Source: Pseudomonadota bacterium (GTDB lineage: Bacteria; Pseudomonadota; Alphaproteobacteria; Rhizobiales; Devosiaceae). Taken from it: a stretch of DNA of 55,590 nt. The stretch's first letter is position 1. Every line of letters starts with the position of its first letter. This document shows positions 33,470 to 42,175 of the stretch, piece after piece. The stretch covers positions 1-55,590 of the forward strand of contig JAEZHZ010000162.1 in assembly GCA_023436745.1 (NCBI GenBank), read 5' to 3'. The notes under the pieces are model-generated. The model had not been told where the DNA came from and made no database searches. It saw nothing but the letters and a program-made list of their open reading frames with translations. A program made the position numbers and the translations under genes.

Positions 33470-35862
33470 GGCTGTGCCTCGGCGGCATCGCCGCGCCACC
33501 TCCAGCTCAGTATCTCCGGCATGTCCTCTCCATGCTCCCGCACATACCGATGGTGCTGCGCCAGCTTGTGCTGCCAAGCCTGCTTCGCCTGTGCCGCCCT
33601 CACGCCCAGTCCCTCCACCCGATCCACGGCGGCCATTGCAAGGGTGTAGCGGTCGATCCCATTCATCACCGCCATGTCGAACGGCGTCGTGGTGGTCCCC
33701 TCCTCCTGAAAGCCATGGACGTGCAGGTTGTCGTGATTGGCACGCCGATAAGTCAGCTTGTGAATGAGGTGTGGATAGCCGTGGTAGGCGAAGATTACCG
33801 GCTTGCTGGCGGTGAAGATGCTGTCGAAATCGCGGTCACTCAGCCCGTGCGGGTGGGCATCGCTGGGTTGAAGCGCCATCAGGTCGACCACGTTCACAAC
33901 ACGCACCTTGAGGTGCGGCAGGGCCCAGCGGAGCAGATCGGCCGCAGCCAGCGTCTCCAGAGTCGGTACGTCCCCGGCACAGGCGAGCACCACATCCGGC
34001 TCACCGTCGAGAGGCTCCGTGCCCGCCCACTCCCAAATGCCAACGCCGGCCTCGCAGTGAGCCACAGCATCGCTCATCGACAACCACTGCGGTGCAGGTT
34101 GCTTGCCCGCCACTATGACGTTGATGCGGTTGTAGGTTCTCAGGCAGTGGTCGGTGACCCACAGCAGGCAGTTGGCATCCGGCGGGAAGTAGACGCGAAC
34201 GATGTCCGCCTTCTTGTTGACCACCAGATCCACAAACCCGGGATCCTGATGTGAGAAGCCGTTATGATCCTGCCGCCAGACATGTGAGGTCAGCAGATAG
34301 TTCAGCGACGCAATAGGGTGGCGCCAGCGCAGGTCCCGAGCGACTTTCAGCCACTTGGCGTGCTGACTGAACATCGAGTCGATGATGTGGATGAAGGCCT
34401 CGTAACAGGAAAACAACCCATGCCGGCCGGTGAGCAGGTATCCCTCCAGCCACCCCTGGCAGAGATGCTCACTCAGAATTTCTACCACTCGTCCGGCCGG
34501 GCCGAGATGCACATCGTAGTCGTAGATCGGCTCCAGCCACGTCCGGTCCGTAACTTCGAAGACAGCATCCAGTCGGTTTGAGGCCGTCTCATCCGGCCCG
34601 AACAGCCGGAAGTTCCTGGCCTCCGCGTTCAACGTCATCACATCGCGCAGGTACGCTCCCATTCGCCTTGTTGCCTCGGCGGCGACCGCACCTGGTGCTG
34701 GAACCTCTATGGCGTGGTCCTCCAACCGGGGCAGGTGGAGTTCGCGCCGGAACCAGCCGCCATTGGCGTGAGGATTGGCGCCCATGCGGCGGTCGCCGAT
34801 GGGAGCCAGCGCCCGCAACTCCGGCAGCAGCCGGCCATCCTCGTCGAACAGTTCCTCTGTCCGGTAGCTCCGCAGCCATTCCTCCAGAATTGCCCGGTGC
34901 TCGGCATCGCCCCGCGCGTTGCTGACGGGCACCTGATGCGAGCGCCAGAAGTCCTCCACCTTCTTGCCGTCAACCTCCCTAGGGCCCGTCCAGCCTTTGG
35001 GACTGCGCAGTATGATCATCGGCCACCGCGGGCGTATCGCAGGTGTGTCGGCCGCTCTGGCGCGCTTCTGGATGGAGGCTATGGCGTCGGCAGCTTCGTC
35101 AAGCGCGGCAGCCATGGCCACGTGCATCGGTGCGGGATCACTGCCATCTACCCAGATGGGCTGGTACCCGTACCCGACGAACAGGCTTGTCAGTTCCTCG
35201 TCCCCCATCCTCGCGAGGATCGTGGGGTTCGCGATCTTGTACCCGTTGAGATGGAGGATCGGCAAAACAGCTCCATCGCGTTCGGGATTGATGAACTTGT
35301 TGGAGTGCCAGGAGGCAGCAAGCGGGCCGGTCTCCGCCTCACCGTCACCAACCACACATGCTACCACCAGGCCGGGATTGTCGAAGACGGCCCCAAAGGC
35401 ATGCGCCAGTGAATAGCCGAGTTCCCCCCCTTCGTGGATGGAGCCGGGAGTCTCCGGCGCCGCATGGCTCGGCACACCACCCGGAAACGAGAACTGCCTG
35501 AACAGCTGCCGCATGCCCTCAAGATCTTCTCCGACCTGCGGATAGATCTCGCTGTAGCTGCCCTCGAGCCAGGTGTTGGCAACCATGGCGGGGCCCCCGT
35601 GTCCCGGACCGCAGACATAGATCATGTCCAGGTCGCGGGTGGCGATGAGCCGGTTCAGGTGGGCATAGATGAAGTTCAGTCCGGGGGTGGTGCCCCAGTG
35701 CCCCAACAGGCGTGGCTTTACATGCTCCTGCCGCAACGGCTCGCGCAGCAGCGGGTTGTCGAGCAGATAGATCTGACCAACAGAGAGATAGTTGGCCGCC
35801 CGCCAGTAGCGGTCGATCAGGCCCACCTCAGCCGTACTCATCGGTGTTGTGCCGGTTGTCAC
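33466..35862 (-). CDS. xfp: Xylulose-5-phosphate/fructose-6-phosphate phosphoketolase
   Basis: A 798-residue TPP enzyme of normal family length. Motifs: LGHWGTTPGLNFIYAHLNR, GPGHGGPAMVANTWLEGSY, GGVPSHAAPETPGSIHEGGELGY, the TPP-binding GDGEAETGPLAASWHSNKF, and SHQDPGFVDLVVNKK in the middle. It splits xylulose-5-P (and usually fructose-6-P) to acetyl-phosphate. GTG 35862 is chosen because AAGGAGA precedes it; an ATG at 35841 lacks one. It leads the xfp-ackA operon, and an FNR-like site is centred about 68 bp upstream. Confidence 0.95.
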   Translation of the reverse strand: MTTGTTPMSTAEVGLIDRYWRAANYLSVGQIYLLDNPLLREPLRQEHVKPRLLGHWGTTPGLNFIYAHLNRLIATRDLDMIYVCGPGHGGPAMVANTWLEGSYSEIYPQVGEDLEGMRQLFRQFSFPGGVPSHAAPETPGSIHEGGELGYSLAHAFGAVFDNPGLVVACVVGDGEAETGPLAASWHSNKFINPERDGAVLPILHLNGYKIANPTILARMGDEELTSLFVGYGYQPIWVDGSDPAPMHVAMAAALDEAADAIASIQKRARAADTPAIRPRWPMIILRSPKGWTGPREVDGKKVEDFWRSHQVPVSNARGDAEHRAILEEWLRSYRTEELFDEDGRLLPELRALAPIGDRRMGANPHANGGWFRRELHLPRLEDHAIEVPAPGAVAAEATRRMGAYLRDVMTLNAEARNFRLFGPDETASNRLDAVFEVTDRTWLEPIYDYDVHLGPAGRVVEILSEHLCQGWLEGYLLTGRHGLFSCYEAFIHIIDSMFSQHAKWLKVARDLRWRHPIASLNYLLTSHVWRQDHNGFSHQDPGFVDLVVNKKADIVRVYFPPDANCLLWVTDHCLRTYNRINVIVAGKQPAPQWLSMSDAVAHCEAGVGIWEWAGTEPLDGEPDVVLACAGDVPTLETLAAADLLRWALPHLKVRVVNVVDLMALQPSDAHPHGLSDRDFDSIFTASKPVIFAYHGYPHLIHKLTYRRANHDNLHVHGFQEEGTTTTPFDMAVMNGIDRYTLAMAAVDRVEGLGVRAAQAKQAWQHKLAQHHRYVREHGEDMPEILSWRWRGDAAEAQP

Positions 35863-35923
35863 GGTGCTCTTCTCCTTTGAGCATCAGCGAAGCTCAGGAT
35901 CGCGCAAGAAAAGACATGGGCAA

Positions 35924-35937
35924 TTGACGTAGATCAG
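35924..35937. promoter_or_regulatory. FNR-like operator TTGAC-GTAG-ATCAG between divergent units
   Basis: TTGACGTAGATCAG has one mismatch. Its centre is 68 bp from the xfp start and 64 bp from the CBS-BON start, so a single site could activate both divergent promoters with leaders of 23-27 nt. Confidence 0.55.
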
Positions 35938-35994
35938 GCGCCTCGCAGTTGCTTGGAGTCAACCTGTTCAAACTTGAGAAGAGAGGAGCAGCCG

Positions 35995-36672
35995 ATGCGC
36001 GCCAGAGATGTAATGTCATCGACGATCATTTCGGTCAGCGCTGGCAACAGTATACGGCACGCTGCGGAGATCATGCTTGAGCATGACATCAGCGGTGTAC
36101 CGGTGCTGGACGATAATGGGGCGCTGGTCGGGATGCTGACCGAAGGGGATCTGCTCCGCCGGTGTGAACTCGGAGGCGAGTTCAGCCCTCACCCTGACCC
36201 TACGGCATCCGACACCGAGCGCACCCGGGAATTCATCAAGAGGAACGCCTGGAACGTTGCAGATGTGATGAGCACCTCCGTTCAAACGGTGGATGCGAAT
36301 GCCACTCTGGCGGACGTCTGCGAGATCCTGCTCAGGGAGAGAATCAAGCGCGTTCCGGTGTTGAGCAATGGGCGCCTTGTCGGCATCGTCAGCCGGCACG
36401 ATCTGCTCAAGGCGGTGGTCTCCGCGCCCCTTGAGCCCAGCATTGTCGGCGACGATCGTATCCGGATCAGCCTTATCGCCAGGCTCCGGATGGCAGAGGA
36501 GTTGATCGGCCCCTTGCCGGATGTCGATGTGGCCCGCGGCATTGTACGCTTGACCGGACGTGTTCGCTCACAGGCCGCCAAGGAGGCCATCCGCGTCATC
36601 GCTGAGACCGTCGCAGGCGTCGCGGGGATCGAGGACCACACGACGATCGGGCCCGAAGATGCACCGGCGTGA
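35995..36672 (+). CDS. CBS-domain pair with C-terminal BON domain
   Basis: The 225-residue protein has CBS1 (about 1-60, RDVMSSTIISVSAG, ISGVPVLDDNGALVGMLTEGDLLRR) and CBS2 (about 80-145, VADVMSTSVQTVDANATL, KRVPVLSNGRLVGIVSRHDLL). A BON domain (about 155-220, GIVRLTGRVRSQAAKEAIRVIAETVAGVAGI) follows. CBS pairs bind adenine nucleotides and sense energy charge; BON domains are linked to membrane or lipid attachment. The start ATG 35995 follows GAGGAG, so I reject an upstream in-frame ATG at 35953. CBS-BON proteins are common in hypoxia and stress regulons. Confidence 0.9.
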   Translation: MRARDVMSSTIISVSAGNSIRHAAEIMLEHDISGVPVLDDNGALVGMLTEGDLLRRCELGGEFSPHPDPTASDTERTREFIKRNAWNVADVMSTSVQTVDANATLADVCEILLRERIKRVPVLSNGRLVGIVSRHDLLKAVVSAPLEPSIVGDDRIRISLIARLRMAEELIGPLPDVDVARGIVRLTGRVRSQAAKEAIRVIAETVAGVAGIEDHTTIGPEDAPA

Positions 36673-36710
36673 TGCCTAGCTGAACCGTCCCCCCGCTCCA
36701 GCGTCGCCGC

Positions 36711-37115
36711 TCAATCCGGCAGCCGCACCACGAGCTCGATCTCGAACTGAAGGCCAGGACCTGCGAGGGCCTCAACCCCAACTCCGGTCAGGCTTGGCTG
36801 CGCCCCTTGAAGAAACTCCAGCAGAGGGGGGAACAGCTCCGCCAGCCGGTCATCGTTGAGCGCAGTGACATAGCACCGCAGCATGACGATGTCGGAGGTG
36901 GTAGCACCGATCGCCTCCAGCGCTGTGCGAGCATTGGCTGTGGCCAGCTTCACCTGCTCCGCAAGACCCGCAGGTGGCGGCATACCGTCGCTGGTTGAGG
37001 CGACCTGACCGGAAATATAGGCCATTGGACCGGGCTGGACGATGCTCACCTGCGAGTAGCCCAAACCAGATGCGTCGGGGATTCCCGGCGGATTGAGGCG
37101 GATGATCCTCGACAT
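36711..37115 (-). CDS. RidA/YjgF family protein
   Basis: A 134-residue RidA-fold protein with YISGQVAST, EQVKLATANARTALEAIGATTSDIVMLRCYVT and a C-terminal EIELVVRLPD. RidA proteins remove reactive enamine/imine intermediates. The catalytic arginine of canonical RidA (in the R-C/x-x-V segment) appears as R in LRCYV, so activity is plausible. ATG 37115 has AAGGAG upstream. It converges with the CBS-BON gene and is the last gene before the tRNA-Gly. Confidence 0.85.
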   Translation of the reverse strand: MSRIIRLNPPGIPDASGLGYSQVSIVQPGPMAYISGQVASTSDGMPPPAGLAEQVKLATANARTALEAIGATTSDIVMLRCYVTALNDDRLAELFPPLLEFLQGAQPSLTGVGVEALAGPGLQFEIELVVRLPD

Positions 37116-37242
37116 TAAGGCTCCTTTTCAGAGCATGCGATGGGCGGCGGTGCAGCACGCCATGTAGAGTACCATGACAGGCGCTTCGTGGCGGACGTCG
37201 CGCGCAACCGCCGTGGACAGAGTATTTCTGATGCAGAAAGTC

Positions 37243-37316
37243 TGGAGCGGGTAGCGGGAATCGAACCCGCATATTCAGCTTGGAAGGCTGCTGCTCTACC
37301 ATTGAGCTATACCCGC
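37243..37316 (-). tRNA. tRNA-Gly (anticodon TCC)
   Basis: The minus strand folds into a 74-nt cloverleaf with acceptor arm GCGGGTA/TACCCGC, D-loop AGCTCAATGGTAGAGC, anticodon loop TTCCAAG, T-loop GGTTCGATTCC and an encoded CCA end. The 3' end faces the stress region to the left. Confidence 0.97.
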
Positions 37317-37520
37317 ATCACCGGATAACCGGGAGCAATTCCACCTAGCGCGGTTGATGCCGGGTGGCAAGGGTGGGGCCGGGACGATGGCACGGCTTCG
37401 CGGAACCGAGCGATGGTTTTCCCCATGCTGCAGCAAGGGTGTTGACACCTCGCCTCCGGCCCACCATAAACCGCGCGTCGCTGCCCACTGGCAACGACTT
37501 CCTACCCGCGATGATGTAGT

Positions 37521-37605
37521 GGAGGGGTGGGAGAGTGGTTAAATCCATCAGACTGTAAATCTGACGCCTCAGGCTACACTGGTTCGAATCCAGTCCCCTC
37601 CACCA
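37521..37605 (+). tRNA. tRNA-Tyr (anticodon GTA)
   Basis: An 85-nt class II tRNA: acceptor GGAGGGG/CCCCTCC, anticodon loop CTGTAAA in the stem CAGA/TCTG, a long variable arm, T-loop GGTTCGAATCC and an encoded CCA. It is divergent from tRNA-Gly, with about 200 bp between them in which I see no gene. Confidence 0.97.
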
Positions 37606-37745
37606 GCGGTCCTTCCCCAGAGAAAAAACTGTCCAGCCATCGGGTAACGGTGCGCCGCTTGGCGCTTCATCTTCGGCCGATGGACAACCGGTTGAACCTG
37701 TGCGCCGCAGGAACGTTGATCGGGCCATCAGCCAAGGACCCGATC

Positions 37746-37967
37746 ATGCGCGATAGGCCCATTCCCATCATCGACCGCTCCCCGGGCATGGATCGCGAAC
37801 GCCGCGGGCAACTCGGCGTCAGCGTGGACGACCTCGCGGCGCGAGCAGGTGTTTCGCCTCAGGAACTCGCCGCTTATGAGCAGGCCAGAGCCGAGGGTGA
37901 CGTGAATCCTTCCCTGGCGATGAAGATCGCCGACGCGCTAGATGCGGTGGAACGCGACGCGCCATAA
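37746..37967 (+). CDS. Small helix-turn-helix (XRE-like) protein
   Basis: A 73-residue protein starting at ATG 37746 with AAGGA upstream. The segment LGVSVDDLAARAGVSPQELAAYEQARAEGDVNPSLAMKIADAL matches the Cro/XRE helix-turn-helix pattern. The rest is a short charged N-terminus (IPIIDRSPGMDRERRGQ). It stands alone between tRNA-Tyr and rlmB, and its target is unknown. Confidence 0.7.
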   Translation: MRDRPIPIIDRSPGMDRERRGQLGVSVDDLAARAGVSPQELAAYEQARAEGDVNPSLAMKIADALDAVERDAP

Positions 37968-38050
37968 CAAGACGCGTAGCGAGGGCTGTGGCAGCTCGCA
38001 CCGCAGTGCTGTTGCTTGCGGGGGCGTGACAAAGGCGCTACGCCCAAGCC

Positions 38051-38806
38051 ATGAGCATCAACAAGTTCCCTCCCAAGCCCAAGTACGACCCGGACACCGG
38101 GCCGGTCTACCTCTATGGCCTCCACACCGTGCGCGCGGCGCTGGACAACCCGCAGCGGGTGAAGAAGAACCTTCTGGTCACACCCAATGCGCTCAATCGC
38201 CTAAGGGAAACGGGGGCGGTGGACGGCGTCCGGGTTCAGGAAACGACGCCCAAGGAACTGGACCGGCTGCTGGGTGCCGATGCTGTGCACCAGGGCGTCG
38301 CCCTTGAAGTGGATCCTGTCAGCCGCTTTCGGCTGAACGACCTGACGCACCCGAAGCTCATTGTCGTCCTGGATCAGATCACCGATCCGCACAACGTAGG
38401 CGCGATCCTGCGAACCGCCTGCGCTTTCGGTGCTCAAGCCGTGGTAACGACAGCACGTCACTCGCCCCGGGAGACCGGAGTGATGGCGAAGGCTGCATCA
38501 GGTGCGCTCGACCTGGTACCGATGGTCGAGGTCCGCAACCTGGGAGATGCCTTGCAGTCGCTCAAAGACCGTGGCGTCACGGTGCTGGGCTTCGACTCGG
38601 AAGCCCCTGCCCCACTGAAACCGCGCGCCAGCCACGGACCGCTCGCCATCGTGTTGGGAGCGGAAGGCAAGGGCCTGCGTCAGCGCACCCGCGAACTCTG
38701 CGACGAGATGGTTCGACTCGACATGCCTGGCCCCATCAAGTCACTCAATGTGTCCAATGCTGCTGCGATTGCGCTGTTTGCGGCGACCGCTGGGAGTTCG
38801 CAATGA
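38051..38806 (+). CDS. rlmB: 23S rRNA (guanosine-2'-O)-methyltransferase RlmB-type (SpoU family)
   Basis: A 251-residue SpoU/TrmH enzyme. An N-terminal substrate-binding domain (about 17-90, LYGLHTVRAALDNP) precedes the knotted methyltransferase domain with its three motifs: DQITDPHNVGAILRTA, LGAEGKGLR and IKSLNVSNAAAIALF. RlmB methylates G2251 of 23S rRNA; TrmH-like targets cannot be excluded. Its stop overlaps the start of the next gene by four bases. Confidence 0.9.
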   Translation: MSINKFPPKPKYDPDTGPVYLYGLHTVRAALDNPQRVKKNLLVTPNALNRLRETGAVDGVRVQETTPKELDRLLGADAVHQGVALEVDPVSRFRLNDLTHPKLIVVLDQITDPHNVGAILRTACAFGAQAVVTTARHSPRETGVMAKAASGALDLVPMVEVRNLGDALQSLKDRGVTVLGFDSEAPAPLKPRASHGPLAIVLGAEGKGLRQRTRELCDEMVRLDMPGPIKSLNVSNAAAIALFAATAGSSQ

Positions 38807-39195
38807 GCCAGTTCGAACCATTCGCCATCGCTCTCAGGCTCTCGGGCGTCACTGTTGCCCAGAGCGAGTTGGAGATGGCCCTGAAGCAGTTGACCGTGCG
38901 GTATGAGCCTGAGGATGCCGATGGCAGTTTCTACGCGCAAGTGGACGTTCCGGTACAGCATCCCGTGCGAGCCATTCTCGACCTGGCGGATCGCTCGGGG
39001 CCGACGCTGGCCGCGATGCTCGCGGACCGACGGATCGGCCGCGCCGTACTCGACATGGCCTTCGACTACCCTGAAGCCGGTGAATCCATGTCTGCCCGGC
39101 TCCCTGCTCACGCTGCAGCGGCAATAGCCGGCCATGGCGTAGACCTCGAATTCTCCGTTTACCTGACCGACGTGGAAGAAGACGAGGACGACTGA
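38803..39195 (+). CDS. Hypothetical protein coupled to rlmB
   Basis: I do not recognise this 130-residue protein. It is acidic, ends in a run of Glu/Asp, and has no signal peptide or membrane helix. Its ATG overlaps the rlmB stop (ATGA), so the two are translated together. The pattern (SQFEPFAIALRLSGVTVAQ, then mixed alpha/beta) would fit a small single-domain protein of the DUF4279 kind, but that is a weak guess. Confidence 0.6.
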   Translation: MSQFEPFAIALRLSGVTVAQSELEMALKQLTVRYEPEDADGSFYAQVDVPVQHPVRAILDLADRSGPTLAAMLADRRIGRAVLDMAFDYPEAGESMSARLPAHAAAAIAGHGVDLEFSVYLTDVEEDEDD

Positions 39196-39205
39196 CCTCT
39201 TACCG

Positions 39206-40057
39206 CTACATCAGGCCGGCCGTGATGAGGTCGCGTCCAAAGATGCTGGTATCGCGCGGCACGAGGCGCACTACCGAATAGCCGCGGGCTTTCAGCTCGG
39301 CGAGAAAGCCCGGCAGCATGTCCACCGTCCGCTGATGGATGTCGTGGAACAGAATGATGCCACTGCCACGGGCTTCAAGTCGTTGAAGGGTACGTTCAGC
39401 GACTACCTCGGCGCTGTCGCGGTAATAATCCTTGCTGTCGATGTCGACATCCAGCACTACCGCCCCGCTGTGGCCCAGGCTGGTTCGCAGGAAGCCGGTC
39501 TGGGACAGATATGGGAAGCGGAAGAAGGGGGCCATGGTGTCACCGCTGCCGGACAAGGCGGCCGCCACGGCGTCCTCGCCACGTGCGATCTCATCAATGG
39601 CGGCCTGACGTGACAGCGTAGACAGGTCCGCGTGGCTGTAGGTATGGCTGCCCACAGTGTGCCCGTGCGCCGCGACCTTACGGGCGAGCGCCGGGTGACG
39701 GGTCGCAGCCTCGCCCAGCATCAGGAACGTTGCCCTCACGCCGAAGCGATCGAGTGTGGCCAGTATGGCTTCGGTCTTGCCGGGCCTGGGGCCATCATCG
39801 AAGGTCAGGACCACCTCGCCCGGCCGCAGGATGAGATCTTCGGTTGACGCGACTTCGAGCGTGCGACCGGCGAGGGAGCCGGTTTGAAACGCCGGATGGA
39901 CCGAAAGGGATGCGGGGACAATGCTGGCCGTACTGAGGCTCGGTTCCGGCTGATAGGCAGAGACGAGCTGCGGCTGCGAACTCGGCGGCTTTGCGCATCC
40001 GCCGAGCAGAAGTACGGCCAATGCGGCCAGCGACAGTAGCGATCCGAAACGTGACAC
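39206..40057 (-). CDS. Polysaccharide deacetylase (NodB domain) lipoprotein
   Basis: About 283 residues with a lipoprotein signal (LLLGGC, then AKPPSS) and a NodB domain. The metal and catalytic motif is TFDDGPRPGKT (base Asp and metal Asp), the second metal motif is HTYSHADLS, and RFPYLSQ, DVDIDSKDYY and ILFHDIH follow. It should deacetylate a cell-envelope polysaccharide, possibly peptidoglycan, from a membrane anchor. The start is uncertain. GTG 40057 gives a compact signal peptide; a TTG at 40084 would add nine residues. Confidence 0.85.
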   Translation of the reverse strand: MSRFGSLLSLAALAVLLLGGCAKPPSSQPQLVSAYQPEPSLSTASIVPASLSVHPAFQTGSLAGRTLEVASTEDLILRPGEVVLTFDDGPRPGKTEAILATLDRFGVRATFLMLGEAATRHPALARKVAAHGHTVGSHTYSHADLSTLSRQAAIDEIARGEDAVAAALSGSGDTMAPFFRFPYLSQTGFLRTSLGHSGAVVLDVDIDSKDYYRDSAEVVAERTLQRLEARGSGIILFHDIHQRTVDMLPGFLAELKARGYSVVRLVPRDTSIFGRDLITAGLM

Positions 40058-40114
40058 TGCTGGCCCCAAAGCAGTCGAAAACAACGGGACCAGAGTTTGT
40101 GATTATGGTTAATA

Positions 40115-40152
40115 AAGCGCTTGCGAAAGGTTAAGAGAACCTTAGGGCGCTT
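40115..40152 (-). terminator. Nested hairpin after the MerR gene
   Basis: AAGGTT/AACCTT (40127-40143) is nested inside AAGCGC/GCGCTT (40115-40152). Read on the minus strand this follows the MerR stop and runs into TTTATTAA, fitting a terminator for the plsX-fabH-ihfA-MerR operon. Confidence 0.6.
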
Positions 40153-40158
40153 CTTGGA

Positions 40159-40614
40159 TCAAGTGTCGCGGGCGCGCTCGAGAATGCGCTTGCACTCGAG
40201 AAGCTCACGCAGCACGTCAGCCAGCTTCTCTCGGGATTCGGAATCGAGTGCCGGGCTCGCCGTCATCTGAGCCTCCTCAACCTCGGCAGCATCGGCCACG
40301 GCCTCAGCTTCCTCGATCAAGGGCAGTATGTCCTCCAGCGGCCTGCCCTCGCCCACGGCGATGACATAGCGTTGCCCCTGATCCTTGAGGATGCGCTGGA
40401 CGCCCTTGATGGTGAAACCCTGTTCGTAGAGCAGATGCCGGATGCCGCGCAGCAGCATCACGTCTTCCGGGCGATAGTACCGTCGCCCGCCACCACGCTT
40501 CAGGGGCTTGATGACCGAGAAACGAGTCTCCCAGAAGCGCAGGACGTGCTGCGGCAGGTCCAGTTCCTCGGCGGCTTCGGAGATGGTCCGGAAAGCGTCT
40601 GGAGACTTATCCAC
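40159..40614 (-). CDS. MerR-family transcriptional regulator
   Basis: A 151-residue MerR-type protein, the usual neighbour of ihfA in Hyphomicrobiales. The winged HTH (about 8-75) reads TISEAAEELDLPQHVLRFWETRF, RGGGRRYYRPEDV and RGIRHLLYEQGFTIKGVQRIL. The C-terminal part is an acidic helix without metal-binding cysteines, so the signal is unknown. It starts at GTG 40614, agreeing with the conserved KSPDAFRTISE N-terminus; the ribosome binding site is poor. It lies 24 bp after ihfA. Confidence 0.88.
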   Translation of the reverse strand: MDKSPDAFRTISEAAEELDLPQHVLRFWETRFSVIKPLKRGGGRRYYRPEDVMLLRGIRHLLYEQGFTIKGVQRILKDQGQRYVIAVGEGRPLEDILPLIEEAEAVADAAEVEEAQMTASPALDSESREKLADVLRELLECKRILERARDT

Positions 40615-40638
40615 GGAAGGTTGAGACTCGCTGGAGGC

Positions 40639-40950
40639 TTATTTTCCAGCACGAACCATAGATTTGTTGATCTTGGACTTCAACACATTGGACGGTTTGA
40701 ACACAAGAACCTGCCGCGGCAGGATCGGCACTTCCTCGCCGGTCTTGGGATTCCGACCAATGCGCTCGTTCTTGGAACGAACCTGAAACGAGCCGAATGA
40801 CGAGAGTTTAACGTTGGCCCCGGCGACGAGAGCATCGGTGATCAGCTCAAGGACCCGCTCAACCAGTTCCGCAGATTCCGTTCTGGACAGTCCCACCGTC
40901 GAGTAGACGGCCTCCGCCAGGTCGGCCCGCGTTACGGTTTTCTGCGTCAT
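40639..40950 (-). CDS. ihfA: Integration host factor subunit alpha
   Basis: A 103-residue DNA-bending protein with TRADLAEAVYSTVGLSRTESAELVE, SSFGSFQVRSKNERIGRNPKTGEEV (the DNA-contacting arm, with its RNPKTGE proline) and VLVFKPSNVLKSKIN. The length and motifs separate it from HU. I start at ATG 40950. The 247 bp between fabH and this gene contain no other gene and probably hold its own promoter. Confidence 0.95.
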   Translation of the reverse strand: MTQKTVTRADLAEAVYSTVGLSRTESAELVERVLELITDALVAGANVKLSSFGSFQVRSKNERIGRNPKTGEEVPILPRQVLVFKPSNVLKSKINKSMVRAGK

Positions 40951-41197
40951 TCGTACCCCCGTTCTTGCCGATAGGTGCACTCGTCCGGGAAGGACCGTGC
41001 CGATCTTCCGCCCTGTTTTGGTTGAACGCGCCGGTGTCAGGCCGCGACCCAGCCCGACCACGGGCGGGAATTTCCCCTCGCTCGTGCCGAGACAAGCCGC
41101 GAACGTGCGCGTTCGCCAGCCGCCCGGCGCCTCCTCCGTTCGTTAACAAAGACACTAACGCCTTGATAGCACTGAGGTCAATCGGGGTCCCGCTGCC

Positions 41198-42175
41198 TTA
41201 CCAGCGGATGAGAGAGGCCCCCCAAGTGAAGCCACCGCCCATAGCCTCCAGCATCACCAGGTCACCCTGCTTGATGCGTCCGTCTGCCACCGCAACACTG
41301 AGGGCCAAAGGCACGGAAGCGGCCGAGGTATTGGCGTGGCGATCAACCGTTATCACCACCTTCTCCGGCGGCAGGCCGAGCTTTGCACCGGCACCGTCGA
41401 TGATGCGGCGATTGGCCTGATGTGGGACGAACCAATCGAGATCGTCCGTCGTGTACCCTGCCTGTTCGAGCGCGGCGTACACCACATCGGTGATCTTGCC
41501 GACGGCGTGGCGGAATACCTCCGGCCCCTGCATGTGCACGTGGCCGGTTGTGCCGGTGGACGATGGTCCCCCATCGACATAGAGCTTGTCCCAGTGGTGG
41601 CCGTCCGAACGCAGGGCATTGGAAAGCACGCCGCGCTCTGGCTCACCGTCGGCAAGTTCCACCTTTTCCATGACCACCGCCCCTGCCCCGTCGCCAAAAA
41701 GCACGCAGGTGGAGCGGTCCGTCCAGTCAAGCAGGCGTGAGAAGGTCTCGGCGCCGATCACCAGCGCTCGGGTACCCAGACCGTTCTTCATGTAGCTGTC
41801 AGCGGTGGCCACAGCATAGACAAACCCCGAGCACACGGCCTGGATATCGAACGCCATGCCGTGGTGGATGCCCAGCTTCATCTGCACAAGCGTGGCTGCA
41901 GCGGGAAATGTGTAGTCGGGCGTCGTGGTAGCGACGACGATCAGGTCGATGTCGTCCGGCGTCAACCCGGCATTGTCGAGCGCGCGCCGTGCTGCTTCCA
42001 CGGCGAGGTCGGACGTGAACTGGCCCTCTGCCGCGATATGGCGCTGCTTGATGCCAACGCGCTGCTGAATCCACTCGTCCGAGGTTTCGACGATCTTTTC
42101 CAGATCGGCATTGGTCAGCACTTTTTCGGGCAGGTAGCTGCCCACGCCGCGGATGATACTACGCGTCCTTGTCAC
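41198..42175 (-). CDS. fabH: 3-oxoacyl-ACP synthase III
   Basis: A 325-residue KAS III. The catalytic triad is visible: Cys in FDIQAVCSGFVYA, His in WFVPHQANRRIID and Asn in VDRHANTSAASVPLAL. It opens type II fatty acid synthesis by joining acetyl-CoA with malonyl-ACP. The ATG overlaps the plsX stop by four bases. Confidence 0.96.
   Translation of the reverse strand: MTRTRSIIRGVGSYLPEKVLTNADLEKIVETSDEWIQQRVGIKQRHIAAEGQFTSDLAVEAARRALDNAGLTPDDIDLIVVATTTPDYTFPAAATLVQMKLGIHHGMAFDIQAVCSGFVYAVATADSYMKNGLGTRALVIGAETFSRLLDWTDRSTCVLFGDGAGAVVMEKVELADGEPERGVLSNALRSDGHHWDKLYVDGGPSSTGTTGHVHMQGPEVFRHAVGKITDVVYAALEQAGYTTDDLDWFVPHQANRRIIDGAGAKLGLPPEKVVITVDRHANTSAASVPLALSVAVADGRIKQGDLVMLEAMGGGFTWGASLIRW

Noticed and set aside
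37345..37728. A minus-strand open frame over tRNA-Tyr
   Set aside because: It includes the complement of the tRNA gene (typical false hit RWWRGLDSNQ...), so it is not a gene.
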